A stretch of DNA of 64,000 nt from Rubrivivax sp. (GTDB taxonomy: Bacteria > Pseudomonadota > Gammaproteobacteria > Burkholderiales > Burkholderiaceae_C). Made by a program: the position numbers and the translations under genes. The number at the start of each line of letters is the position of its first letter. The stretch's first letter is position 1. Under the pieces are notes generated by a model. The model was not told the DNA's origin, searched no databases, and saw nothing but the letters and a program-made list of their open reading frames with translations. Of this stretch, positions 34,991-43,914 are shown piece after piece. The DNA is taken from contig JADCGP010000009.1 of assembly GCA_020248915.1 (NCBI GenBank), positions 1 through 64,000 of the forward strand, in the 5' to 3' direction.

Positions 34991-36253
34991 ATGGTCACGC
35001 TCGGCCTGCTCGCGCTGATCGCGCTCCTGGTGGTGCTCCGCCAGAGCATCGTGCTGATCGTCGCGCTGTCGGTGGCCTACGTCCACGCGTTCATGACGTC
35101 CAAGGGGAACGTCGAGTTCCTGATCCAGGACGTCTGGTACGCGATCGACCGCGAGGTGCTGCTGTCGATCCCGCTCTTCGTGTTTGCCGGCCTGATCATG
35201 GCGCGAGGCTCGATCGCCTCGCGGCTGATCGACATCATGCGCGCCCTGACGTCACGCATCCCCGGCGGCCTGGGCATCGCCACGGTGCTGGCGCTGACCG
35301 TGTTCTCCGCGGTCTGCGGCGCCTCGTCCGTGACGATGCTCGCGATCGGCACGATCATGTACCCGGCGCTGCTCCAGGCCGGGTACTCCAAGCGCTACTC
35401 GCTCGGCCTGCTGTGCGCCGGCGGCACGCTCGGCGTGATCATCCCGCCCTCGCTGCTGCTGATCCTGTACGGCATCTCCACCGAGGTCTCGATCACCGAG
35501 CTGTTCAAGGCCGGCTGGGGCCCGGGCCTGCTGCTGGCCGGCGCGCTGTGCCTGTACACGCTGGTCGTGAACTGGCAGCGGCCGACCACGGCCTTCGTCC
35601 CCGCCGACCTGCTGCGTGCGCTGGGCCGCGGCGTCTGGGCCCTGGCGATGCCCGTGATCCTGCTGGGCGGCATCTACACCGGATGGTTCACGGTCACCGA
35701 GTCCGCCGCCGTCGCGGTGGTCTACGCGATCCTGGTGGAGCTGCTGGTGCACCGCGAGCTCAAGCCGCGCGAGCTCGGGAAGATCACGCTCGAGACCGTG
35801 AAGATGCTCGGCATGCTGATGCCGCTGCTGGCCTTCGCGTCGAGCCTGAACGCCATCCTCGACCTGCAGGGCGCGCCGCAGGCGCTGGTGCGCGAGATGA
35901 AGGAGCTGGTGGACTCGCCGGTCACGCTGCTCGTCATCGTCAACGTCGTGCTGCTGATCGCGGGCGCCCTGATGGACGAGAGCTCCGCAATCCTGATCCT
36001 GGCCCCCTTGCTGGCGCCGATGGGGCAGGCCTACGGCTTCGACCCGCGGCACTTCGGGATCATCGTCACGGTCAATCTGCAGATCGGCTACGTCGCGCCG
36101 CCCGTGGCGCTGAATCTGATCGTCGCCATGGCGGCCTTCCGCGAGCCCTTCGGCACCATCGTCCGGGCCGTCCTGCCCTTCATCGCCATCATGCTGGCGG
36201 TGCTGGTGGTGGTCTGCGCGGTGCCGGCGCTCTCGCTCTTCCTCCTCAAGTAG
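34991..36253 (+). CDS. dctM: TRAP transporter large permease, DctM family
   Basis: The 420-residue protein has about eleven to twelve membrane segments and the DctM hallmarks FVFAGLIMARG, GASSVTMLAIGTIMYPALL, CAGGTLGVIIPPSLLLILYG and ESSAILILAPLLAPMGQAYG. It forms the sodium-coupled transport channel with DctQ. It continues the operon; an SDR gene follows after 25 bp. Confidence 0.93.
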   Translation: MVTLGLLALIALLVVLRQSIVLIVALSVAYVHAFMTSKGNVEFLIQDVWYAIDREVLLSIPLFVFAGLIMARGSIASRLIDIMRALTSRIPGGLGIATVLALTVFSAVCGASSVTMLAIGTIMYPALLQAGYSKRYSLGLLCAGGTLGVIIPPSLLLILYGISTEVSITELFKAGWGPGLLLAGALCLYTLVVNWQRPTTAFVPADLLRALGRGVWALAMPVILLGGIYTGWFTVTESAAVAVVYAILVELLVHRELKPRELGKITLETVKMLGMLMPLLAFASSLNAILDLQGAPQALVREMKELVDSPVTLLVIVNVVLLIAGALMDESSAILILAPLLAPMGQAYGFDPRHFGIIVTVNLQIGYVAPPVALNLIVAMAAFREPFGTIVRAVLPFIAIMLAVLVVVCAVPALSLFLLK

Positions 36254-36278
36254 TCGGCGATCCCTTCCGGAGCATTCC

Positions 36279-36932
36279 ATGCCCAACCTCTTTCTCATCG
36301 GCGCCGGTCCCGGCGTGTCGGCGTCGGTCGCGCGCCGCTTCGGCGGCGAGGGCTTCCGCGTCGTCGCCTTCGCGCGCCGCGCCGCCGCGCTCGAGCAGCA
36401 GGTGCAGGCGCTGCGCGAGGCCGGCATCGACGCCCGCGCGCAGCAGGCCGACGCCTCCGACCTCGCGGGCCTCGCGCTCGCGCTCGGCCACGCCGCCGCG
36501 GCGCACGGCGAGCCGGACGTGCTCGTCTACAACGCCGCTGGCGCGCGCTACAAGCCGCTGGCCGACCTGTCGGCGGCCGAACTGATGGCCGACCTGCAGG
36601 TCAGCGTCGGTGGCGCGCTGGCCGCCGTCCAGGCCGTGCTGCCGGCGATGCGGGCCCGGGGCCGCGGCACGCTTCTGCTCACCGGGGGTGGTTTCGCGTT
36701 CGAGCCGATGCCCCCGATGGCCAGCCTGGGCGCCGGCAAGGCGGCCCTGCGCAACCTCGCCTTCAGCCTGCACGCCGATCTGGCGCCCGCCGGCATCCAC
36801 GCCGGCACCGTCACGATCTGCGGCACGGTCAAGCCCGGAACCGCCTTCGACCCGGACCGCATCGCCGACAGCTTCTGGGCGCTGCACGCGCAGCCGGCGG
36901 GCTCGTTCGAGCGCGAGGTCATGGTCAAGTGA
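36279..36932 (+). CDS. SDR-fold protein with Tyr replaced at the active site
   Basis: The 217-residue short Rossmann protein begins MPNLFLIGAGPGVSASVARRF and has LVYNAAG in place of NNAG. After TGGGFAF the expected YxxxK reads LGAGK, so the Lys is present but the Tyr is Leu. A subgroup of SDRs near catabolic ALDH genes has this form; its mechanism is unclear. The stop codon overlaps the GTG start of the aldehyde dehydrogenase, so the two are coupled and belong to the TRAP operon. Confidence 0.82.
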   Translation: MPNLFLIGAGPGVSASVARRFGGEGFRVVAFARRAAALEQQVQALREAGIDARAQQADASDLAGLALALGHAAAAHGEPDVLVYNAAGARYKPLADLSAAELMADLQVSVGGALAAVQAVLPAMRARGRGTLLLTGGGFAFEPMPPMASLGAGKAALRNLAFSLHADLAPAGIHAGTVTICGTVKPGTAFDPDRIADSFWALHAQPAGSFEREVMVK

Positions 36933-38362
36933 GCGCGCAGCCGATCGGTCTGTTCGTCGCCGGCGAGTGGCGACGCGGCGGCGGGCGGGGCGAGCTCGCG
37001 CGCGTCAACCCGAGCACCGACGAGGTGCTGGGCGCGCTGACCGTGGCCGAGGTCCAGGACGTCCACGACGCCCTGGAGGCCGCCCGCGCCGCCTTCCCGC
37101 GCTGGCGCGCCACGCCGGCGGTGGAGCGTGCGACGCTGCTGCACAAGGCGGGCGCCGCGATCCGCGCCCGCGCACCCGAGTTCGGCCAGCTCATCGCCAC
37201 CGAGCTCGGCAACGTGCTCCCCGCGGCCACTTTCGAGGCCATGGTGGCGGCCGACGTGATGGACTGGTCGGCCGGCGAGGCGCGTCGCATCTACGGCCGC
37301 GTGGTGCCGTCGCGCTTCCCGTTCACGCGGCAGACGGTGCTGAAGGAGCCCATCGGCCCGGTGTTCGCCGCCTGCCCGTGGAACATGCCGCTGATCTTCC
37401 CGGCGCGCAAGATCGCAGAGGCGCTGGCTGCCGGCTGCACGGTGGTCATCAAGCCGGCCGAGGAGACCCCGGCGACGGCCGCGCTGCTGATGCAGGTGCT
37501 GCACGACTGCGGGCTGCCGCCGGGCGTGGTCAACATGCTGTTCGGCCGTCCGGACATGGTCTCGCGCACCGCGCTCGTCTCGGGCGTGATCCGCAAGCTC
37601 AGCTTCACCGGCTCGGTGCCGGTGGGCAAGCAGCTGGCCGCGCTGGCCGCCCCGCAGCTCGTCCGCTGCACGCTCGAGCTGGGCGGCCACGCACCCACGA
37701 TCGTCTTCGACGACGCCGACGTCGATGTCGCCGCGCCGCTGCTGGCCGAGCGCAAGGCCCGGGTGTCGGGTCAGGTGTGCAACTCGCCCACCCGCTTCTA
37801 CGTGCAGGAGGGCGTGTACGAGCGCTTCCGCGAGCGGTTCGTGGCCGCGCTGCAGTCGGTCCGCGTCGGCGACCCGCTGGCCGGCGGCACCCAGATGGGT
37901 CCGCTGGTCAACGCGCGGCGCCTGGGGGCGATCGAGGCCTTCGTCGCCGACGCGACGGCACAGGGCGCGCGCGTCGCCACCGGGGGCTCGAGGATCGGCG
38001 ATCGCGGCAGCTTCCACGCGCTGACGCTGCTCGACGAGGTGCCCGACAGCGCCCGGATCATGCGCGAGGAGCCCTTCGGCGCCGTGGCGGCGATGCAGCC
38101 CTTCCGCACGCTCGACGAGGTTGTCGGCAAGGCCAACGCGCTGCCCTTCGGGCTGGCGGCCTATGCGTTCTCGCGCTCGGCCCGCACGCTGCACGCGCTG
38201 ACCGAGCAGCTCGAGGTCGGGCTGCTCGGCTTGAACAGCTGCAACATCGCTGCTGCCGAGACGCCCTTCGGCGGCGTCAAGGACAGCGGCTACGGCAGCG
38301 AGGGCGGGACCGAAGGCGTCGAGGGCTACCTGCTCACGAAGTACGTCGCCGAAGGCTGCTGA
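36929..38362 (+). CDS. NAD(P)-dependent aldehyde dehydrogenase (succinate-semialdehyde-DH-like)
   Basis: The 477-residue ALDH has Cys284 in SGQVCNSPTRF, Glu250 in LELGGHAP, ACPWNMP and EEPFGAVA. CNSPTRF resembles succinate/glutarate-semialdehyde-type enzymes. The start is a GTG overlapping the SDR stop. As the last gene of the TRAP operon it probably oxidises an aldehyde derived from the imported acid. It ends 21 bp before the convergent Bug gene. Confidence 0.88.
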   Translation: MSAQPIGLFVAGEWRRGGGRGELARVNPSTDEVLGALTVAEVQDVHDALEAARAAFPRWRATPAVERATLLHKAGAAIRARAPEFGQLIATELGNVLPAATFEAMVAADVMDWSAGEARRIYGRVVPSRFPFTRQTVLKEPIGPVFAACPWNMPLIFPARKIAEALAAGCTVVIKPAEETPATAALLMQVLHDCGLPPGVVNMLFGRPDMVSRTALVSGVIRKLSFTGSVPVGKQLAALAAPQLVRCTLELGGHAPTIVFDDADVDVAAPLLAERKARVSGQVCNSPTRFYVQEGVYERFRERFVAALQSVRVGDPLAGGTQMGPLVNARRLGAIEAFVADATAQGARVATGGSRIGDRGSFHALTLLDEVPDSARIMREEPFGAVAAMQPFRTLDEVVGKANALPFGLAAYAFSRSARTLHALTEQLEVGLLGLNSCNIAAAETPFGGVKDSGYGSEGGTEGVEGYLLTKYVAEGC

Positions 38363-38383
38363 GCCCGACGGCGCCGCCCGCCC

Positions 38384-39370
38384 TCAGCTCTCGGCGGTGA
38401 AGCCGATCGCCTTGACCACCGGCCCCCAGCGCCGGGTGTCGGTGTCGAGCAGCGTGGCCAGCTCGGCCGGCGTCGACGACTTGGACTCCAGGCCCATCAC
38501 GGCCAGGCCGTCCACGGTCTCCTTGTCGGCGAGTGCGGCGCGCAGCGCCGTGTTGGCCCGCTGCACCACGTCGGCCGGGGCCTTGCCCGGCAGGTAGAAG
38601 CCGAACCACTCGCTGTAGGCCATGTCGCGCAGGCCCTGCTCCACGAGCGTGGGCGTGTCGGGCGCGAAGCGGCTGCGGGTGGCGCCGGTGGCCGCCAGCA
38701 GCCGGCACTTGCCGGCCGCCACGTGCTGCGTGAACTCGCCGATCGGGCCGCAGACGGCCTGGATCTGGCCGCCGATCATCTCGAGGATGGCCGGCTGCGT
38801 GCCGCGGTAGGGCACGTGCTTGAGATCGACGCCGGCGCTGCGGCCGAGCAGCACGCCGATGAAGTGCGGCACCGAGCCCGCCGCCGGCGAGCCGAAGTTG
38901 GCCTGCGCCGGGTTGGCCTTGCACCAGGCGAGGAACTCGGCCACGTTGCGCACCGTGGCCGGCACGGCCGGCCCGACGGCGAAGCCGAAGTCGAAGGTGC
39001 AGGCCAGCGTGACGGGGGTCAGGTCGGCCACCGGGTCGTAAGGCAGCCTGCGGTAGATGTGCGGGTACACGCCGAGCATCGACATCGGCGTCTGCAGGAT
39101 CGTCGTGCCGTCGGGCGGCATCGTCCGCACGGCCTGGATGGCGATCTGGCCGCCGGCGCCGGTGCGGTTCTCGACGATCACGCTGCGGCCGTAGCCCGGC
39201 GCGAGCCTGGCCGCGACGCGCCGGCACAGCGTGTCGGACGTGCCGCCCGGCGGGAAGCCGGTGATGATCTTCACCGTCTCGAAGGCGGCCTGCGCGCGGG
39301 CGCCGGTGCCCAGCGCGGGCAGGAGCAGGGCGGCGCTGGCCTGCAGCAGGCGGCGGCGTTCGGTTCGCAT
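38384..39370 (-). CDS. Bug-family (TctC) periplasmic solute receptor
   Basis: The 328-residue receptor has a signal peptide with RRR then ALLLPALGTGARAQA, and the Bug domain: ITGFPPGGTSDTLCRR, VIVENRTGAGGQIAIQAV, FGSPAAGSVPHFIG and VPYRGTQPAILEMIGGQ. No TctAB membrane genes are present, so it is an orphan receptor. The ATG at 39370 is chosen because the signal peptide starts there; the frame stays open far upstream. An overlapping same-strand frame from the upstream gene enters its first 100 bp. Confidence 0.92.
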   Translation of the reverse strand: MRTERRRLLQASAALLLPALGTGARAQAAFETVKIITGFPPGGTSDTLCRRVAARLAPGYGRSVIVENRTGAGGQIAIQAVRTMPPDGTTILQTPMSMLGVYPHIYRRLPYDPVADLTPVTLACTFDFGFAVGPAVPATVRNVAEFLAWCKANPAQANFGSPAAGSVPHFIGVLLGRSAGVDLKHVPYRGTQPAILEMIGGQIQAVCGPIGEFTQHVAAGKCRLLAATGATRSRFAPDTPTLVEQGLRDMAYSEWFGFYLPGKAPADVVQRANTALRAALADKETVDGLAVMGLESKSSTPAELATLLDTDTRRWGPVVKAIGFTAES

Positions 39371-40092
39371 CGGCGGTTCTCCGGTCGGTGGGGGGCTGGA
39401 TAGTATGAATGCCACTGCCGCGACACAACCGCCGTCGACCCTTTCCCCCGCCCGGCCTGGTCCCTTCGAGGCCCGCCCATCACCTCGCGCCGCAGCCGCT
39501 GCCAGTCCACGCCCCAGAAGAAGCTCGCCCGGGCATCCAGGTCGCGCCGGCCGGCGGGTTGCCCGGGGTCGAGATCGAAAGTGCGCAAGGAGACGAGCTG
39601 GATCGCGCTGCGCGGCAGCGCCGTCTCGATGGCGCCGAGCTGCCAGCGCAGCAGCCGCTCCACCGTCGCCGGACGGAACAGCCGCCGGTCGTGCCGCGTC
39701 ACGATGAACTGCAGCCCTCCGTACACCGGGAAGCCGTGCATCAGGTGCGTCACCGGCACCGTCTCGTGCATTGGGCCGCGGGCGTCGGTGATCGTGAAGC
39801 GCGAGTTGTCGAGCTGGATCTGGTTGACGTCGACCCACGCGTAGCCGATCTCGCCGTCGAGCACGATGTGCCCGTTGCGGCGGTCGAGCCAATCGGCCGG
39901 CCAGTAGCCGACGCCGAAGCCCCCGACCAGCGCGAAGTCTTCCGCGAGCCGGCGCGCCGAGCCGCTGTTGACGAAGAGCGGGCACACGCCGATGGCCGGG
40001 TGGATGGCGGGCTGGGCCTCGAGAAAGGCGCCGATGCGGTTGATCTGCGCACGCAGGGCGGCCGCCTCGGCAGCAGAATCCGGCCCATGCAC
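39271..40092 (-). CDS. uncharacterised protein
   Basis: The 273-codon ORF starts with GTG at 40092. Its first 220 or so residues look like a folded soluble protein (FALVGGFGVGYWPADWLDRR, GYAWVDVNQIQLDNSRF, ETVPVTHLMHGFPVYGG), but I recognise no family. The last 35 or so codons run out of frame through the start of the Bug gene and are Pro/Arg-rich, so the natural stop may have been lost by a frameshift. It is divergent from the SDR gene at 40128. Enzyme or binding roles are equally possible. Confidence 0.6.
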   Translation of the reverse strand: MHGPDSAAEAAALRAQINRIGAFLEAQPAIHPAIGVCPLFVNSGSARRLAEDFALVGGFGVGYWPADWLDRRNGHIVLDGEIGYAWVDVNQIQLDNSRFTITDARGPMHETVPVTHLMHGFPVYGGLQFIVTRHDRRLFRPATVERLLRWQLGAIETALPRSAIQLVSLRTFDLDPGQPAGRRDLDARASFFWGVDWQRLRREVMGGPRRDQAGRGKGSTAVVSRQWHSYYPAPHRPENRRCEPNAAACCRPAPPCSCPRWAPAPARRPPSRR

Positions 40093-40127
40093 CCCGTGCC
40101 CTCCGCAGCTTCCACACCGCCCGGCCC

Positions 40128-40823
40128 ATGAAGTCGCTCCCCGAGGGTTTTCGCGCCCTCGTCATCGGCGCCGGCGGCGCGCTGGGCGGCGCGTTCGCGC
40201 AATGCCTGCAGGCCGACCCCCGCTGCGCGGCCGTGCGCGCGCTGGGTCGGCACACCGAGCCGCCCGTCGACCTGGCGCACGAGGCCGGCATCGCCGCGGC
40301 GGCCGCGCAGTTGCGCGAGCACGCGCCGTTCCAGCTCGTCGTCGTGGCCACCGGGGTGCTGCACACCGCGCGCGCGCGGCCCGAAAAGCGCCTGGCGGAC
40401 CTGTCGGCCGCCGCGATGGAGGAGGTGTTCCGCATCAACGCCATCGGGCCGGCGCTGCTGCTGCGGCACCTGTCGCCGCTGCTCGACCGGCAGCGCAGCC
40501 TGATGGCGCTGCTGTCGGCCCGCGTGGGCAGCATCGGCGACAACCGCCTCGGCGGCTGGTACAGCTACCGTGCCTCCAAGGCCGCGCTCAACATGCTGGT
40601 GCGCACCGCCGCCATCGAGCTGCGGCGCACGCACCCGGGCGCGGTGCTGGCGGCGCTGCACCCGGGCACGGTGAAGTCGGCGCTGTCGCGGCCCTTCCGC
40701 GGCGACGAGATCGGCCGCGAGCCGCCGGCCGCAGCGGCCGACATGCTGAGTGCGCTCGACGCCCTCGGTCCCGACGACAGCGGCTGCTTCCTGGCCTACG
40801 ACGGCCAGCGCCTGCCGTGGTGA
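40128..40823 (+). CDS. SDR-family oxidoreductase (C-factor-like)
   Basis: The 231-residue protein has an SDR cofactor motif (VIGAGGALGGAFAQ), VVVATGVLHT near the NNAG position, LSARVGSIG and the intact YSYRASKAALNML with Tyr and Lys. It resembles CsgA/C-factor SDRs rather than metabolic FabG types. It is coupled by TGATG overlap to the Crp/Fnr-type regulator gene, so the two are co-expressed. Confidence 0.87.
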   Translation: MKSLPEGFRALVIGAGGALGGAFAQCLQADPRCAAVRALGRHTEPPVDLAHEAGIAAAAAQLREHAPFQLVVVATGVLHTARARPEKRLADLSAAAMEEVFRINAIGPALLLRHLSPLLDRQRSLMALLSARVGSIGDNRLGGWYSYRASKAALNMLVRTAAIELRRTHPGAVLAALHPGTVKSALSRPFRGDEIGREPPAAAADMLSALDALGPDDSGCFLAYDGQRLPW

Positions 40824-41488
40824 TGCGGCCGCAGGCCCGCCCGGCGGCCGCCGCCGAGCTGGCGCTGCTGCGCCAGGCGCTGACGGCGCTGCACCCGGTG
40901 GGCGACGACGACTGGGCGCTGCTCGCGCCCCTGGCCACGGCGGCGTCCTTCGCGCGCGGCTCGGCGCTGCTGCGGCCGGGAGATCCGGCGCGCACCGTCT
41001 TCTTCGTACTCGACGGCCTGCTGCGCGAGTTCTTCGCCGACGACCAGGGCCGCACCAGCACGCGCCGCTTCGCCCGCGCCGGCGACTTCTCGGGCTCCCT
41101 GGCCGACCTGCTTTCGGGCCGGCCCGCCCTCTCAGCCATCGAGGCGGTCGAAGACACCGAAGTGCTGCAGGTGCCGTGGGCGCGGTTCGAAGACCTGGCG
41201 CAGCGGCGGCCGGCCTTCGAGCGTGCCGCCCGGCGCATGACCGAGAGGCTGTATCTGCAGAAGACCCTGCGCGAGCATGAGATGCTCACGCAGCGCGCCG
41301 ACGAGCGCTACCGGCGCTTCCGCGAAGCGCACCCCGACCTCGAGGCGCGCGTGTCGCAGCACCACGTGGCAAGCTACCTGGGCATCACGCCGGTGCACCT
41401 GAGCCGCCTGCGCGCGGCCGCCAGATCAGCGCCACCAGCAGCAGCGCCGCCACGTAGAACGCGGCGCGCCCGAAGGCAAAGGGCTTGA
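40823..41488 (+). CDS. Crp/Fnr-family regulator (cNMP-binding domain)
   Basis: The 221-residue protein has an N-terminal cyclic-nucleotide-binding beta-roll (ALLRPGDPARTVFFVLDGLLREFF, SGSLADLL) and a short C-terminal HTH (RVSQHHVASYLGITPVHLSRLRAA). No Fnr-type cysteine cluster is present. The ATG overlaps the SDR stop. The last 30 or so residues are Ala/Pro/Arg-rich and lie over the 3' end of the convergent membrane-protein gene (104-bp overlap), so the original stop may have been closer to the HTH. Confidence 0.85.
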   Translation: MRPQARPAAAAELALLRQALTALHPVGDDDWALLAPLATAASFARGSALLRPGDPARTVFFVLDGLLREFFADDQGRTSTRRFARAGDFSGSLADLLSGRPALSAIEAVEDTEVLQVPWARFEDLAQRRPAFERAARRMTERLYLQKTLREHEMLTQRADERYRRFREAHPDLEARVSQHHVASYLGITPVHLSRLRAAARSAPPAAAPPRRTRRARRQRA

Positions 41489-42071
41489 CCAGCGCCGCCG
41501 GCACCACGTACAGCGCGATGCCCGCGGGCCACTGCACCCAGCGCAGCAGCAGCGCCAGCGCCTGCTCGGCCGCGGTGCGGGTGGGCACCGCCCAGCCGAG
41601 CAGGAACATGCCGAGGTAGCTGACGTGGAACTTGACCAGCGACTCCCACACCTGCCCGTGAATCTCGCCGGCGCCCGGCGGCTCGCCCGCGCCCGCACGC
41701 GCGAGCATCGCCAGGAAGTGCATGTTCTCCACCAGGTCCAGCAGCGCAGTGGCCACCATCAGCCCGGTGCCCGGCAGCACCAGCGCGCGCGGGCGGCCGA
41801 GCGCGTGCAGCTGCGAGCCCAGCACCACGAAGGCAGCGCCGTAGCAGAACAGGAAGGCGGTGTCGAGTGCAACGGCGAGCTTCAGAACCTGCGGCGCCTG
41901 CAGCAGCAGTGCCGCGTAGTCTTCGGGCCGGTGGAAGAACTGCAGCGCGTCCTGGCTCACGCCGGTGGCTGCGTACAGCCCCAGCATCGACACCACCATG
42001 CTGGCGGCCAGCAGGCACAGCAGCGACAGCAGGCCGCGCGGAAGGGCGACGTCGGCACCGGCGCGGGTCAT
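41385..42071 (-). CDS. uncharacterised integral membrane protein
   Basis: The 228-residue protein has five to six hydrophobic segments (for example LLSLLCLLAASMVVSMLGLY, GTGLMVATALLDLVENMHFL). No family is recognised. A conserved-looking acidic pair lies in DLVENMHF and a His in VKFHVSYLGMF. The ATG at 42071 begins MTRAGADVALPRG. It is convergent with the Crp/Fnr-type gene and divergent from the acyl-CoA ligase gene. Confidence 0.7.
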   Translation of the reverse strand: MTRAGADVALPRGLLSLLCLLAASMVVSMLGLYAATGVSQDALQFFHRPEDYAALLLQAPQVLKLAVALDTAFLFCYGAAFVVLGSQLHALGRPRALVLPGTGLMVATALLDLVENMHFLAMLARAGAGEPPGAGEIHGQVWESLVKFHVSYLGMFLLGWAVPTRTAAEQALALLLRWVQWPAGIALYVVPAALVKPFAFGRAAFYVAALLLVALIWRPRAGGSGAPA

Positions 42072-42127
42072 GGCGCTCTCCTCGGGTTGGATGCCCGAAT
42101 GTGGCCGTCACACCAGCGCGCGTGCAG

Positions 42128-42139
42128 CAACAATTGTTG
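42128..42139. promoter_or_regulatory. 12-bp perfect palindrome, candidate operator
   Basis: CAACAATTGTTG is a perfect palindrome and the most AT-rich patch around, between the divergent membrane-protein and acyl-CoA-ligase genes. MarR-type regulators commonly bind sites of this kind. No regulator gene is adjacent except the Crp/Fnr-type one at 40823. Confidence 0.5.
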
Positions 42140-42194
42140 TGGCGGGCCGGGCTCGCCGCGTGCCTTGCGCTGCCGCCGTCGTCCGAGAGAGACC

Positions 42195-42308
42195 ATGCCC
42201 GCCATCGAGATCCACGAGCTGCCCGATGCGGACGTCGCGCGCCCCGGGCCTCGACCGGCTCGACGCCACGACGTGCATGGACAAGCCCATCTGACGCGCC
42301 CCGCATGA
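42195..42308 (+). CDS. possible 37-codon leader ORF before the acyl-CoA ligase
   Basis: An ATG at 42195, preceded by GAGAGA, opens a 37-codon frame (MPAIEIHELPDADVARPG...) whose TGA overlaps the ligase ATG as ATGA. Its start looks peptide-like and its end is Arg/His-rich. It could be a coupling leader or the decayed remains of a gene. Support is weak. Confidence 0.25.
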   Translation: MPAIEIHELPDADVARPGPRPARRHDVHGQAHLTRPA

Positions 42309-43840
42309 ACCTCGCCCACCTGCTGTCCCGCCAGGCGCGCCTGGCTCCCGACCGCGCCACCGTCTTCCACGGCCCGCGCCCCTGGGCCAGCCATGCCGAG
42401 TGGGCCGCGCGCAGCGCGGGCCTGGCGCAGCGCATGCGCGGCGCCGGCCTGCAGCCCGGCGACCGCGTGCTGCTGTTCATGCGCAACCACCCGCGCTACC
42501 TCGAGATCCTGTGGGCCGCGTGGTGGGCCGGCCTGGTGGTGGTGCCCGTCAACGCCAAGCTGCATCCGGCCGAGGCGGAGTGGATCGTGGGCGACGCCGG
42601 CGCGCGCTGGGGCTTCGTCACGCGCGACGTCGCGCCCGGCGCGCTGGCGGGCCTGGAGCGGCAGGTCGACGCCGAGTCGGACGAGGCCTGCGCGCTGCTC
42701 GCCGCCGCACTCGACTGGACCGCGGTGCCCGTGGCCGAGCGTGCGCCCGACGACCTGGCCTGGCTCTTCTACACCAGCGGCACCACCGGGCGGCCCAAGG
42801 GCGTGATGCTCACGCACCGCAACCTGGCCACGATGGGGCTGGCGTACTTTGCCGATGTCGACCCCGCCGCGCCCGACGACGCCATGGCCTACGCCGCGCC
42901 CATGTCGCACGGCTGCGGGCTGTATGCCGTGCCGCACCTGATGGCCGGCGCGCGCCACGTGGTGCCGGCCTCGGGCGGCGTCGACCCCGCGGAGCTGTTC
43001 GCGCTGGGGCGCGCGCTCGGCCCGCTGAGCACCTTTGCCGCGCCCACCATCGTGCGCCGGCTGGTGGAGCACGCCGAGCGCGCCGGCCTCGGCCCGGCCG
43101 ACGCCGCGGCCGCCTTCAAGACCATCGTCTACGGCGGCGCGCCCATGTACGTGGCCGACATCGAGCGCGCGCTGGCCGTGATGGGCCCGCGCTTCGTGCA
43201 GATCTACGGCCAGGGCGAGACCCCGATGACGGCCACCGCGCTGGCGCGGCGTCACCTGGCCGACCGCGCGCACCCGCGCCACCGCGAGCGGCTGGCCTCG
43301 GTGGGCGTGGCGCAGACGCCGGTGCAGGTGCGCGTGGCCGACGAGCGCGGCCGCGACCTGCCCGCCGGCGAGCCCGGCGAGGTGCTGGTGCGCGGCGACA
43401 CGGTGATGGCCGGCTACTGGCGCAACCCCGAGGCCACCGCGGCCGCGCTGCAGGGCGGCTGGCTTTGGACCGGCGACGTGGGCAGCCTCGACGCCGACGG
43501 CTTCCTGACGCTGAAGGACCGCAGCAAGGACCTGCTCATCAGCGGCGGCTCCAACGTCTACCCGCGCGAGGTGGAGGAGGTGCTGCTCACCGCGCCCGGC
43601 GTGACCGAGGCCGCGGTGGTGGGCGCGCCCGACCCCGAGTGGGGCGAGGTGGTCGTCGCCTTCGTCGTGCCGCGTCCCGGCCCGCCTCCGGCCGCGGCCG
43701 CGCTCGACGCGCACTGCCTGCAGCGCATGGCGCGCTTCAAGCGCCCGCGCCGCTACGTCTTCGTCGATGAGCTGCCCAAGAACGCCTACGGCAAGGTGCT
43801 CAAGACCGCGCTGCGCGCGCGGCTGCGCGCCGGCGGCTGA
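42305..43840 (+). CDS. AMP-forming acyl-CoA ligase
   Basis: The 511-residue ANL-superfamily ligase has the P-loop YTSGTTGRPKGVML, YGQGETPMT, the TGDVG aspartate region (WTGDVGSLDADGFLTLKDRSKD) and the C-terminal catalytic lysine in KNAYGKVLK. It activates an unknown carboxylic acid to its CoA ester via an acyl-AMP. It stands alone between a membrane protein and a protease gene. Confidence 0.9.
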   Translation: MNLAHLLSRQARLAPDRATVFHGPRPWASHAEWAARSAGLAQRMRGAGLQPGDRVLLFMRNHPRYLEILWAAWWAGLVVVPVNAKLHPAEAEWIVGDAGARWGFVTRDVAPGALAGLERQVDAESDEACALLAAALDWTAVPVAERAPDDLAWLFYTSGTTGRPKGVMLTHRNLATMGLAYFADVDPAAPDDAMAYAAPMSHGCGLYAVPHLMAGARHVVPASGGVDPAELFALGRALGPLSTFAAPTIVRRLVEHAERAGLGPADAAAAFKTIVYGGAPMYVADIERALAVMGPRFVQIYGQGETPMTATALARRHLADRAHPRHRERLASVGVAQTPVQVRVADERGRDLPAGEPGEVLVRGDTVMAGYWRNPEATAAALQGGWLWTGDVGSLDADGFLTLKDRSKDLLISGGSNVYPREVEEVLLTAPGVTEAAVVGAPDPEWGEVVVAFVVPRPGPPPAAAALDAHCLQRMARFKRPRRYVFVDELPKNAYGKVLKTALRARLRAGG

Positions 43841-43914
43841 GGGTTGCGCCGCGCGGGCGGTGCTAGCCTTACGGGCCTCGCCCGCCGCGCGCGGGCGCAA
43901 CCCGAGCCCACCGC

